From the NCBI GenBank assembly GCA_002633005.1, contig NMRA01000160.1:609529-673528 (forward strand): a stretch of DNA of 64,000 nt. The letters run 5' to 3'. The translations under genes and the position numbers were made by a program. This document shows, one piece after another, positions 49,004-60,920 of this stretch. The DNA is from Phoronis australis. Lineage: Eukaryota; Phoronida; Phoronidae. The notes under the pieces were generated by a model. The model had not been told where the DNA came from. It worked only from the letters and a program-made list of their open reading frames with translations, and made no database searches. Position 1 is the stretch's first letter; every line of letters begins with the position of its first letter.

Positions 49004-49062
49004 CTTGGATTGATGTACCTCCAGTGTGGCACTTGCTCAAGGTATTTCACCACTGTGTACAT
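49004..49062 (-). CDS. Candidate first coding exon of an unidentified minus-strand gene
   Basis: On the minus strand a purine at -3 and ATG at 49062 start MYTVVKYLEQVPHW...YINP, ending at a strong donor CCAAG|GTAAGC. About 60-110 bases upstream is a locally GC-richer stretch containing ATGGCGGAGGAC (a possible alternative start in another frame that stops early), and ATTTAAATAG (49176-49185) could act as a TATA-like element. No downstream exon was identified. Confidence 0.25.
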
Positions 49063-49669
49063 GTCGGCGACTCTCCCCCATTTCCCCTGCACTCCCAATA
49101 CACCAAGACAGAGCTAGTAGAAGACAGTCCTCCGCCATTATCGCATGCCACTAACACCTCGGTACCTGCGCTAACGACTATTTAAATGACCAGGTAAGAC
49201 AACTAATCAATGCTCTATTCAAGAGAATCGACCAATAGGAGTGAGCCACACAGGCGAGGTGCCATTGATTTCCACACAACAGTTCTACATACTATGGATT
49301 TGAAGGAGTTGAGTAAGAACAATGCATAGCTAATCAATGATTAATCATATGGTATACATCGGCTCAATCCAGCATTTATAATTCATTTCAGAGCTCCCCG
49401 CAGATCAATATATGACCATGCTATTGTCCTGTCTGTTTCCTGATAGTGTCACATTCTATTCTACAAATATTGACGAATAAAATGGCCTAATACCGTCACC
49501 ACCACCACAACCAATACTCAGTCGAATGCCATTTGCCATGTTAATATTATTTTAGTCCATAGCTGAAGTGAATGAGACACCTCAGGAGGGGGAGTTGGTT
49601 TTAAAAAATTCACTACTTGGACTATTTTAATACACTGCTTTAAAACATAAACAAAATGGCTGTACATTG

Positions 49670-50080
49670 AGACTGGTACACGTCGGACCCCAGAACTACG
49701 TCTAAATTTGATTAATTGTGGAAAGTCTTTTCTCAGAAATGGCTGACACGTATAAAACTGCCACATATTCTGCTTTGATGAAACATTTCACTTTTGCATG
49801 ACAGACAATCAAAAATAGGACTTTTAGTATGATTTTTATGAAAAATATCACATGAAACACGAACAAACTATTTTAGATCGCTACGACAGTGTTTTTATCA
49901 AACCTTATATCAAATGAAATTTGGTTACATATATTATTGATACCATTGTTTTGCCATGACTGTTAATTTCTTTTTTTCTTAAATTTCATTAAAACACCTG
50001 ATCACGTTGCCCAGTTAATGACGTATTGGTATAAAACTGGAAATCAGTCTGCAGACGGAAAACATATACTTTGTTTTTTA
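49670..50080 (+). repeat. Dispersed repeat family A, long copy
   Basis: Starts 'cacgtcggaccccagaac' and keeps the order 'tctcagaaatggctgac', 'cacttttgcatgac', 'tgataccattgttttgcc', 'cttttttag' up to ~50080. Confidence 0.7.
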
Positions 50081-50254
50081 GATATTTGGACTTTTCTATA
50101 ACGTCCTACATCAAAACCCAAAAGGAACAATCGCCTACATGTCCTTTCAAACGTAGAGTCTTGAACACAAGTTTATGCCACATTTCACTTTCAATCAGCA
50201 ATATTTGTTCATATGGCTGTTTAATTTACTTTAAATGGATGTTATTGATTTTAC

Positions 50255-50420
50255 TAAGGCTGAAAAGTGCATTTTGGAATTATTGTTGGATAAGATAAAC
50301 TTCTTGAAGTTATTAGCTTTGACCAGATCTGTAAAACAGGTAAATCCATTGAGTTCATTTTGTGATTTTATTACAAGTTGAAATTTTTTGCTGTTGTCTG
50401 CAAGACACTTGCTGAATGAA
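50255..50420 (+). repeat. Repeat family J, copy 2
   Basis: Shares 'cttgaagttattag', 'gaccagatct' and 'ttttgtgattttattaca' with 38740-38900. Confidence 0.5.
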
Positions 50421-52611
50421 GGCGGATGACTGTATCAGTTAAATAGGCTTGAATACTCTGCTATTTAGTACAGTAGTATTTTTGAATTCTCGTTTTGAAA
50501 GTTTGTAAATAACATATTTGGATAGTTCGTGAGAAGCACATGTGATAAGGTATTTCAATTTTGAAAACTGGAGAAGAAATGTGACTTTTACAACCTAGAA
50601 CTTTGTTTAATGTTGCAGTAATATGTTCCTCATTAATTCTGCTGAGTATGCAACACAATTGGGCCAATTACCAAACCACAAGGTAGCAGTTGGATTTTGA
50701 GGTGAGTCAAGTGTCATCCTACAATTCTTGGCATAACAGTTTCAAGTGTAGCTGACACTTCAAAAGCATTCAAGAATTGCCACTCGAACAACAAGGTTTG
50801 TCATGATCATTTTACCAACATGACCCCCCCCCTTTCTCGCTCCCATAAATTTTCCTAAAATTTTTTTTTAGGCATTCTCCCTTTTGCCACAGACCATTTT
50901 CCCACCAACAGGGTTTAAATCCCAGCTTTTATAAATTTTCTTCCAGTAAAATTCTACAAATTCCAGACAAAAATAGTTGCCACAACTGTTCTTTTTTCAT
51001 TTTTCAAGAATTTTTAACATTGTTGTATGCGGTCACATTTTTAGACCTTGCCTGATGTTAGCTATAACATAGAACTTGAAAATGAAAAAGCGTTAATTTG
51101 TTGTAACATAAAATTTCTCTCGTCAGACAAATTGTGTCCCGCCTGAACTAAATCTATGTCCGATTTTCAACTATAGGAGCACTGTCTGGGCACCAGCTGT
51201 TGCTACTGTGGTCATCTCCACTTATTTTAAACAAAAATAATTACCAAGATTGACTTTTGCCATTATTTGATAAATAAAAATTTCCCTTTTAAGCCAAATT
51301 GTGCCTGGATCCTCCCAGACTGGATCCACTCTGACACATGAACGGTCTAAACCGTAAACGAGTGAATTGACATCGAGAGCTTTTCACAGCTATAACCTTT
51401 CTTAAATGCACAACATGTTCCTGGTATTCCATAACGAGAGAACTAATTATACGCCTATGCCCAGTAGAGAGAGTAATTAAACATATGATCATGCTCAGAC
51501 GTGTCCACCTGCCCTGAGTCAAACTGAACGACGCAGCTCAACCTGAGCTCTGATTGACATATTACTAAAACACACTGTACGGTCACCCAGGTCATCCAAG
51601 TTGACGGCATATGCCTTCTGAACATGTAGCGATATTGTGCAAAAAAGAAGCTTTAGATCGTCATACTAGAAGCAATTCTTTACTTATTTCATGTAAAATA
51701 AATGCCGATTTGGTGTTTTTCTATTTTCCAAAGACTGACTAACCTTTGATGAACGTAATGGAAACTTCACCATTGTATGACACACACACGCACGCACGCA
51801 CACACAAACACACACACACACACACAGTACATAAAGATTTTCTTAATTTGACAAAATAAAATTTCAGTTGTCCACCAAGCACTGAACAGGCAAAGGGGAG
51901 AATTACCATGGTATCACATTTCTGGTCTCGACAAGTATGACAACACTAAAAGAATACTTAAAAGCAATAGAATATTCATGTCTATTCAACTGTCCCGGTG
52001 GTCTGGGCTGCTGCGATTTGCGAGGCATAACACTCTTGCAAGTTTGCCGAGACCGCTGATGCCGCAATTCAATCAAAGCACGTCATCTCACTAGCTTTAG
52101 CTCTGGTAATAGAACTGGTCCCTGTTTAATCTTCAGTATGTGGACTCCCAAGATATACCATTTGTGATAACGCTTCCTTCAGCCGAGTGCATTATATTGT
52201 TGCTGTCTTAGGGGGCTGTTTCTACATCAACTTGGTAAAACACTAATTATTTTCTAAAACGTTTCACAAACCAGTTTCTGAAATGACAAACTTTTTACAC
52301 CAGAAAGGCACTACATGTACATATTGTCACAGTTAAAATAACCATCGCATGGAAAATTCAGTCACCCTGCTTCGTGCCCAATCAATAAGATTAAGGAATT
52401 AATCGAGCAGTCTCGGCCACTCACCTGTATACTTCCCGACTTGACAAGTGAGCCGTGCTAGTTATGGCCGTATGGATGGACTCAGCTCTAAGGTTTCACG
52501 TATTTCACACCCTAGTTTCATTTGTATGTAGCTGCAAAAGTGAATAATATTACAGTTAATCATAAAAATGCTTCAATTTGAGAGAAAACTGCTGTGATTT
52601 TTCTAGAATCT
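50421..52611. other. Unannotated DNA
   Basis: No coding exon recognised. A CA-repeat is listed separately; 50970-51290 has weak similarity to family I. Confidence 0.4.
51780..51827. repeat. (CA)n microsatellite
   Basis: Imperfect CA run with CG interruptions. Confidence 0.95.
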
Positions 52612-52732
52612 GAAGTAGGGGCTTCAGGGGTTTTGAGTAAGGGGGACAGGGCAGAGTATTAGCCAGGATTTTGCCGTCAGACTTTTGCCACCCCATGGTC
52701 CCCTTGCCCCCCTTTCCATAAATCCGCCACTG
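52612..52732 (-). mobile_element. hAT-like MITE (family G), inverted copy
   Basis: Right end 'taaatccgccactg' is the inverted CAGTGGCGGATTTA terminus. The interior matches 32260-32425 in reverse. Confidence 0.65.
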
Positions 52733-54189
52733 TGAACTTGGTTTAACAAACTGCCACCTCAAATGCTTAGAATTGATTTCGCCAAATATTGCCTTTGTCT
52801 AACTGATGTACTACACAAAGTAATCATTCTTAAACATTATTTTGTTCAGATATTCATTGGCAAAATGAAATCCCATTCAAAACTCAATCAAAGATTTTAT
52901 ACCATAGATCTCATCAATTCAGGAGCTTATAAGGCAGATAACTGATACTCGGCTATTTCTCATTTTCTGTTAAAGAGATATATCTAACTTCCACAATTAA
53001 TATCTTTTTAAGACCTAAAACCATTGTCGCTAACACACAATAATTTTGAGGATATTCAAAACTTTAAGTAATAAAAAGGTAATAATTTTTATCTGAAATA
53101 GATGAAATTTTACAAAACTTCAACAATTCAGCAAAAGCTGAAGAGAAATTACAGTGCACTTGGTCTATTTTTGACTTTAGATTAGGTGTGCCATTTCTAC
53201 CAGCTTTGGGCATTTTTGGAAATAAAAATGTTCAAACACAATATTTTGACACAAACTGGCACAAGAATTTTTGAGTAATTTAAAATAAACTTGATTGTTT
53301 ACGTATTCGCATTTCTCAATAATAACTTTGTGTGGGAACTAAATTCCCCCACACAAGATGACACCATTGGCATGACAAACACAATATTGAATATTCCAAG
53401 TCATGCCTAAAGCTGTCCAAACATGGGCTACCAATACTAAACACAAAATGTCAATGATAGGCCACAAATTAATAATGTAAACAAACAGCAGCTATTGCTG
53501 GACACTCCATTCTTCACTACAGTGAATAAACAGAGAAGTGAACAATACTAGACAGGTATTGTGTGTGCAATAGATACTAACCACATACTAAGGAATACAA
53601 TGACAATACCCTGATCACCCATTCACACCCTAGTTTGAGGCTATATAGACCTCACCAAGTACCATCTCACACATCAAATGTCATGAAGGTGGAAACTAAC
53701 TGTTAAGAGGCTGGTCACTGATTATAGACATGTAGGAGATGACCTTTACACATGACAAGTCTCTGGAGATTAACCAAGTGCTAGGGTTTCTTGACACTCA
53801 AAGCCCAGTCGCTGGAAGGGAACACTATTTTCAAAAGTACCTCTAAGTCTGAATGCTTTTGATGCTGGATTAACCGCTCAGTTCTTCCTGTCATGCGTTT
53901 GTCTTTTCCAATCAGCTTGTGGATCAAAACAAGCAATTTTTTTCAAAATCCTACAGGTAATGGACATAACTTGTTGACATGTGAGTCGTTGTCTTGGAAT
54001 ATTTGGCAGAAACAACAACACATTTGCAAATGCTTTAAAATTACCCCAGTTTTGTAGTGAGCACATAGCCCAGACCTCATCAGAAGTCAAACCCCTTTTT
54101 TGCTCAGAAACGATCGGATGCCTGCTGTTAAACCAGCCAACATTCTGGGACACAAAACTGCACCAATGTTGAAAATTTTACCACTCTAC
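52733..54189. other. Unannotated AT-rich DNA
   Basis: The 91-codon minus-strand frame at 53878-54153 was examined; it has no recognised domain or splice context. Confidence 0.4.
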
Positions 54190-54470
54190 AATTGGCACGC
54201 TGAGAAATATTTCAACACTAAGAACACAATGCGGTAGACTGTCACCAATCTATGACACACTATGTGAGACAGTTGAAATTTTCTTTTCTCATTTTTCATA
54301 AATGACACATACCAGTAGTACTATAACAGAATATTGTTTTAAAAAACTGTGGATTTTCAAAACAATGGTAGAAGCCCCTGAAAAAACAAAAAAGTACAAT
54401 TTTGGCAATTATTTTTGTCCGATATTGGTGAGGTTTTACCATAGACATCTCTCATACAGTATGTAAAAAA
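54190..54470 (+). repeat. Dispersed repeat family I
   Basis: Contains 'gtagaagcccctgaaaaa', 'ttttggcaattatttttg', 'ggtgaggttttaccatag'. Related copies at 44165-44400 (inverted) and 12380-12460. Confidence 0.6.
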
Positions 54471-56059
54471 GCCAGTTTCACAAAGTTGCATATGCAGCCA
54501 CTTGTTTTATTAGTATTTGTTATAAATCCAGTATGGAATCTGCAGCCAGCAGTTCATCTTCTGTTTGCGTTGTTGCTATAGTGATGCGATGTAAGGCACA
54601 TTTTCACCAATTTAGGACAGAATAATATTGCAGCAGTGGATTGAATTCTTACGTCAAATAAACACTTTACCGTTTTAGCTCTATACAATAATTATAATCC
54701 GACTATGTTGTAAAATATTATGAATGCTTTTGAAAAACGTTGTTTTTGAAAAAAACTAATGAGATGTTACCCTACCTAGCTGATTAAAACATCTTCCCAA
54801 CTTACAAAGTACCATCTGTGTGTTCTCAATTCCCTAAGAACAATTTCCAGCCTATTTTCTAATTCACTCACTGTATAAAACCTTTGAGTTGGGAATGTGC
54901 AGATGACCTGGGGCTCGTTTACATTGGGACCAATAAACTAATTAGCAAAAACTGTAGGTTTTATTGAATTTCCACACAATCAATTGTGTCACTATACCAA
55001 TACAAGCCTTTTGTTGAACACTACCTCCATGCAATCAGCAACTGTTACTATTTGTTCAATAAACGCTGAGCTATGCCAATAAAACTCCATGAAAGACAGA
55101 CTAACGCATGAAAGACAAAAGCCAAGGCGAGGTTAGTCAATTTCTGTTGTGGATACAGCATGACAGACAAGGGTAGACAGCATAAGGCTGGTGTTTCAAC
55201 CCATTGTTTGCAGCTACGTAGCCATCTCGTATCTACACCTCAAATGAAGCAATTAGCAGCAATGTCTCACAATGAACCACAAGGCTTATTTTCAATGAGA
55301 GTTTACCTAAGACAACTTTAGATTAAAAGAAACCGCGGGAGTGATTCACTTTAAATACAAATAGTAAAATGACAAATTTGCTGCTTAAAGCAGCAACACA
55401 GCTACTGTAGTGTTTATTAAGTATTCATGCCGTTTTATCTTAATCATGTGTTTTTGTACATATTGCAATCATCTCCAAAGTTTTTATCATTGCTGTACAA
55501 GCCTTACAGAGCAGTGCAGCGCCACCTACATTCTGACAAATGACATCATCATTTCTACTGACCAATCGAAGCAAAGCAAAAGATTTTGTGTTATTCAAGA
55601 GTTGACTAGAATATGTAAAAACATTAATTTACCTGCTCTTCTGCTGCAAAACTTAAATCGCCAATTATTGAAATTACGTGTTTTTGAGAACTTAGGTAGA
55701 ACAAGGCAAAATTGATAGCGTGTCATATCAGCCATCAAATGGAAGTGACAATTGCCTTATAGAACTTGAATTACTAGCTTTGATAGCCAACATCTAAACA
55801 AAACACTGATGATTACCATGGAAACAGGGGTCCTGGAAGCCAAGGCAATATGTAGGGCCTTACTGACAAGTCTGAGCATTAAGCCAAACACTTTTGTTAC
55901 TACAAAACTGTTACAAATTCATCTTAGTAAAAGTGAAATATTTTCTGAATGCAGAAATCTTGTACAATTCGATGCATGCCTTTATACCAATTCCTCATTG
56001 ATTTGGTCGTGTGACCAATATTTTAAGCAAAATTAATAAAAAGAAAGGTACATTCCTTA
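54471..56059. other. Unannotated AT-rich DNA
   Basis: No supported gene. Short frames near 55.4-55.7 kb and 55.8-56.0 kb show no recognisable family. Confidence 0.4.
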
Positions 56060-56350
56060 GCAAAACAACCACACCAAAACATGATCAAATTTCATTTGAT
56101 ATGAATGATCAAGATCACAAATGCTGAAAAACACTATAACCATTTTCTAAATTATTTGCTTTTTTATAAATGCAATGTTTTGATTTCTTCATAAAAGTCC
56201 TAAAAGTTCTATTTTTGACAGCCCCTCTTACAAAAGTGGTGATGATTTTAGACAATTCATGACAGTGCTCTGGAGAACAATTCATAAAACAATAGTATGT
56301 TTGAATCTGATCAGTCATGTGTCAAAAAATGTTGTATAGGTACGGCTAAT
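56060..56350 (-). repeat. Dispersed repeat family A, inverted copy
   Basis: Plus strand reads 'gatcaaatttcatttgatat', 'tttttgacagcccctctta', 'gaatctgatcagtcat', the complement of the family blocks. Confidence 0.65.
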
Positions 56351-56467
56351 GGAGAAGCTAAAATAAATATGAATTTTATAGTCTTATTAAACGTGATCTT
56401 GTCAGCGAGCAATATGTGAATTGCTTAAGCGCCTATTCGAGAAAAATACTTGCGCAATTTCGGTGTT

Positions 56468-56874
56468 CCAGGCCCGGTCTCCAATCTTTTTACTCGAAAT
56501 GGAACTAGAAATTAGGTTTAGCATTTTCTACTCTACTTTTGGGCGAACTCAAGATAAGTGTCTATTATTCTATGCTCAAGTACACAATAACTTATGTAGC
56601 TAATTTATTGCCCTTAGTTCACAGTTTGTAAACCCAATATTAAAGCAATAAGTTCGAGTTTGAACTCAAAATTTCGAGTTTTTACTCGAGTTTGTAGCAC
56701 GAATATGAGGGTCTTCAAGGGCAAACTTGAATTAGAAACTCCTATGCATAAACTATAATGTATTTGAGCACAGTCTGATAACCAATTATCTTAAGTTCGC
56801 ACAAAAGGAGCAGAGAAATTGCCAAAAATAGTTTCGAGTTCGTTTCAAGTACAAAGATTAGAGACCGGGCCCAG
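56468..56874. mobile_element. Foldback MITE M (~405 bp) with ~115-bp imperfect inverted arms
   Basis: Left terminus GGCCCGGTCTCCAATCTTT; right terminus is its inverse with one change (AAAGATTAGAGACCGGGCC). Arms remain similar to 56590 and from 56760. The possible target duplication is CCAG on both sides. The centre is full of 'actcgagttt' motifs. Confidence 0.7.
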
Positions 56875-56884
56875 GTCACTCACT

Positions 56885-57245
56885 TAATATAGATAAAGGG
56901 AGACATATGGGTATTCATAGAAGTGAGAGAATGTGCGGTATATGCTGTCTGGGTGAAATTGAAGATGAGCCTCATTTCATGTGTCGATGCCCTGTTCTTG
57001 GAGACCTTAGAAGAAATCTTCTTACAGAGCTTGGCAATGTTAACTATTCTCTTGTTAGGTTATTCCAACAGAAAAATCATGACAGCATCCACCACCTGGC
57101 ATTGTATATTCAGAAGACTATGGCTTTAAGAGAAGAACTGCTCTCCGTGTAAATATTCTGAATATACGTTTGAATTTATGTATTAATGTATGAGTAGGCA
57201 AAGCCTACGATGTACAATAAACATTATTATTATTATCATTATTTC
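56885..57245 (+). mobile_element. 5'-truncated LINE: C-terminal end of ORF2 and 3' tail
   Basis: Frame from ~56895 to 57152 reads DKGRHMGIHRSERMCGICC, then EDEPHFMCRCPVLGDLRRN. This is the C-x2-C...H...C zinc-knuckle-like block that follows the reverse transcriptase in many non-LTR retrotransposons. After the stop come 'gtaggcaaagcctac' (a short hairpin), AATAAA and an ATT microsatellite, as in LINE 3' ends. The reverse transcriptase and endonuclease are absent, so it is a dead fragment. Confidence 0.72.
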
Positions 57246-57496
57246 TGAGATGTGTTTTGATGTTAGCCAAATTTGCATGACACAAATCCTACACCAACAT
57301 TTGGGGTTCTGTTACCTCAACACATAAGCTAGCCCGAGCCAGACAGTGACTAACCCATCCTAATCAATTCGCAAATTAATGCTCCTGGCCTATGCCGCAA
57401 TTCTGAAGAAAAACTATTTGCTAATTTTTCTTATAATGTATTGATTTTAAAAATTCAAAGAAGGATACTATTTACTTTTCAGTTTTAAAAACAGTT

Positions 57497-57838
57497 ATGT
57501 TGGTAGTTTGCTTTAGTTATTGTTTGTTTTCTGACTTTGAAACTCGTACAATTAACAAACATGTTTGTTTTATGGCCGCAGTTGTCTCATCCAGCACGTT
57601 CATTTCAATCCGTTACGGCGCCATCAGGCCTTTGATGTACCCAAGATTTCACTGGATACTTTGGGGTAAACAGTGCAGGCTTAATGTCCACTTGCATGCA
57701 GATGGTGTTAGCAATGGGTCCTATGCCCGTTTGCATAAAACTGAGCCCCAAATAGGGACTCAACTAAGTTCTCTAAATCTACTGCGTATTTGTGGGCTTG
57801 TGGAAACACTGGTGATTGTTCTTTCTTATGCTGTTTGA
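57497..57838 (+). CDS. Unidentified 113-codon frame
   Basis: Contains ATG-initiated and possible internal-exon readings: a good acceptor (TTTTATGGCCGCAG) precedes VSSSTFISIRYGAIRPLMYP. Two hydrophobic segments are visible, and it ends LLRICGLVETLVIVLSYAV and stop. No family assigned. It is bounded by the LINE tail and a MITE, so chance cannot be excluded. Confidence 0.2.
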   Translation: MLVVCFSYCLFSDFETRTINKHVCFMAAVVSSSTFISIRYGAIRPLMYPRFHWILWGKQCRLNVHLHADGVSNGSYARLHKTEPQIGTQLSSLNLLRICGLVETLVIVLSYAV

Positions 57839-57913
57839 GTATCATTACTGAGAGGATTTTTGGCTTTCGGATGCAAATTGAGAGTGAATTCTACGTTGAA
57901 TTCTCACTACAGT

Positions 57914-58408
57914 AAAGGGCCCTTTCATATTGACTTAACTCCGGTCTGAGCGGAGCGTCGACGTAAACAGCGCAGATAACTGGACCGTTCATTCTGGCTT
58001 CGGTATGACCATCGAAGTAAAGGGTTGGTGACGCTGACGTCATCGAAGTTATCGCAAGGTAGCGCTGCACGCTAAGATTTTTTTCAATGTGACAATTTGG
58101 GAAAAATAAATGTGCTAAATGACATTAAACTCGTTTGGTTATCATTAGAGCAAAAAATAAGTAGTTATTAGTGACGGCACTACTCTGTAACTGTTGACGA
58201 TAACGATGGCACCTGGCGATAACTTCGATTGGACCGGAGCTTAGCGTTCATACTGCTCCGCAGCGTCGACGCTACGGTCTTAAATCCACCTGTTAACTGC
58301 TATGTTAACTGGAGCTGTTAACTGTGATCCAGGACCGGAGATAAGCGTTCATACTGACCGCAACTCCCCAAACCATCAACGCGTCGACGTTAGTATGAAA
58401 GGCCCTTT
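57914..58408. mobile_element. MITE D copy 1 (~495 bp)
   Basis: Left AAAGGGCCCTTTCATA, right TATGAAAGGCCCTTT inverted termini. The interior repeats 'gcgttcatactg'-like and 'gtcgacg' motifs in both orientations. Confidence 0.7.
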
Positions 58409-58807
58409 AATGAAAATAGATAGGGATCTTTTCTTGCAACGCCCCCAATTTAAGGATTATGTCCCTAATTATTATATAACTCAATTAAGGGCTCAGTTTT
58501 TACGGTTACATTATTAGAAAATGTCATTGGTCAAAGAGAAGCTCATAATAAAAAAATGATAGAAAAATATAACACCTGTGAGTAAAGAACGAAACAAATA
58601 TGCAAAAGATTTAGAGAACCTAATTGAGTCCCTATATGGAACTGTTTCATGCAACCGGGCAGTGGACATAAGTAAATTTACCAGAAAGATTCAGGAGTGG
58701 TTATGGTCATCTTGTTTGACTCCCTCAAAACAACAATACAGGCTAGCCTCGTACAGTCCATGGCCATGGCCAGCGCTCACTACTTTCATAAGCCTGCATA
58801 GACTACT

Positions 58808-59523
58808 TTTATCGTAATCTATTTTGCCCGGGGTACGCCACGAGCTATGTTGCAGAGTAAAACAAGAGGAGGATTGCGAATATTGTCATTTATTATGACG
58901 TAATAGATAAAACTAACTAAGACTCTGCAAGATGGGCATGCAAAAAACGCCCACAGGCGTGTACAATGAATAGCCCTGCAAGAGGGAACAAAACAAAAAA
59001 ACTGCCTGAAGGGCTTAAAGGAAAAGTACAGAACATGAAAACAAAACTTGAAAAAAAAAAAAACCTAAGGAAATGTATACGAGCAAAGAGAAAGTGGAAC
59101 CGACACCCGGGATGGGGGGTGGGGAAAAAATGAAGAGAACGAACGTAGGTCTTGTAGATGACGAGGTAGGTGGCTGAATGAGAGACCACGTTGAACAGAA
59201 CAAAGGAAATATGGGCGTCCAATCAGGAGTTGAGTAGAGAAACGTATGAATACAAAAGTAGGCCCTAGAGGCTATAAATAGAGATGAGTAATGCAAAATA
59301 AACCCTAAGGACTGGTCTCAAAATAAAGAGACAAGTGTCAAAATAATGACGATAAATGCATTTAACAAGTTAAATTTAATTTATCGTAATCTATTTTGCC
59401 CGGGGTACGCCACGAGCTATGTTGCAGAGTAAAACAAGAGGAGGATTGCGAATATTGTCATTTATTATGACGTAATAGATAAAACTAACTAAGACTCTGC
59501 AAGATGGGCATGCAAAAAACGCC
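58808..59523. mobile_element. Element bounded by identical 144-bp direct repeats
   Basis: Bases 58808-58951 and 59380-59523 are identical; 428 bases lie between. Just beyond the second copy 'cccgggcaa' inverts 'ttgcccggg' found near the start of each repeat. No TG...CA LTR ends, no gag/pol. Could be a non-autonomous retroelement with terminal or split direct repeats, or a simple segmental duplication. Confidence 0.6.
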
Positions 59524-60411
59524 ATAATGGCAGCACGGAATGCTGACATCGCCCATCCGAGGAAGCGCAACCCGGGCAATAACAAGGTTAGACTATGATA
59601 AAATATAGGTACTAAACAGGATAACAGGAAATTAGAATACATAAGTCTAGAATATAAAAAAACAAGAACATAACGAAATGTAAGTAAAGTTAACTAGAAC
59701 TAATGACTAGAAATTGAAGCCTGCAACTACAGGCCTTGGGCCACAGGCTGCAACAACAGACCTGCGAACGGCATCCATTGAAGAATAAAAAATGACACAG
59801 ACAGACGTACTGTATGCATAGGAGATAAACACAAATTACATGCATTTCAAACCTCTATGGGGAGCTTAGTGCCAGGTCTTAGGTGGCCAGTGAAAGCAAA
59901 ATACCAACAACAATTTGTATAACTTTATGATGGATAATAAGTTTAAGCCATCACAAGTTAAATTGACCATGGCAGAGTAGAAAAGAGATCTTAAATGGGG
60001 AATGAAAGGATAAGACCCTAGTGGATTTATGGAAAGCATAAATGTCCAACAAAAGCCTTTACATAGGCTTTCAAATAAAGTAGATTACTTTTATTTCTCA
60101 AGACCAACTAGCAAAGGGCATTTCCTCAGCACTTTCCCTACCAGCTGAAACATATCCCAAAATAGGCTGAAAAATTCTAACACATGGGCTTTTTAAAAGA
60201 TTTCCTTTTCTGTGAAGGACTAGGTCTCAACCCACCAAAATTAGATGACGGACCAATCTAATGGGCAGTTTGGAAACCTGTTTAAAAATTAATGATGTTT
60301 CATTATTTTTTCACTCACTGATGGCTAGCAAGGTAAAGATGAAAACCACGCTCCATCAGCAAAGTATGGAACCTTCAGAGTGTAACTAGTGCATGTTACC
60401 TCATCTCTGTA
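59524..60411. other. Unannotated DNA
   Basis: Nothing recognised apart from the inverted 'cccgggcaa' motif near 59572. Confidence 0.4.
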
Positions 60412-60920
60412 TAGACCTTTTCATACCGACCTAACTCATGGTCTAAGCGGAACATCAACGTTAACTACGAAGTTAACTGAACTGTTCATACTGGCTTCGG
60501 TAGTTTAGGAACATCGAAGTAAACGGCAGGTGACGCTGTTGTCATCGAAGTAATCGCAAGGTAGCGCTGCACACTAAGATTTTTTTAATGTGACAATTTG
60601 GCCGAACGCGGCATGTGCTAATTGACATAAAACTTATTTTTAATTCGATTGATCGGATTATTTGAGCAATATAAGCAACTATTAGCAATTACACTACCTT
60701 TAAATTGTTGACGATAACAATGGCACCTGGCAATAACTTCGATGGGACAGAAGTTGACAGTTCATGCTGCACCACAGCGTCGACGCTGCGCTGTTAAATC
60801 CACCTGTTAACTGCAATGTTAATTGGAGCTGTTAACTTCAATCCAGGACTGAAGTTAAGCGTTATTACAAACCACAACTTCCCAAACCAAGACACGTCGA
60901 CGCTAGTATGAAAGGCCCTT
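60412..60920. mobile_element. MITE D copy 2 (~510 bp)
   Basis: Same interior order as 57914-58408 (for example 'gacgctg.tgtcatcgaagt', 'gtagcgctgcac', 'gttgacgataac.atggc') with a decayed left end 'accttttcata' and right end 'tatgaaaggccctt'. Confidence 0.7.

Noticed and set aside
58917-59642. Minus-strand hydrophobic frames in the 144-bp direct-repeat element
   Set aside because: They resemble no retroelement protein and the T/C-rich translation is typical of noncoding DNA.
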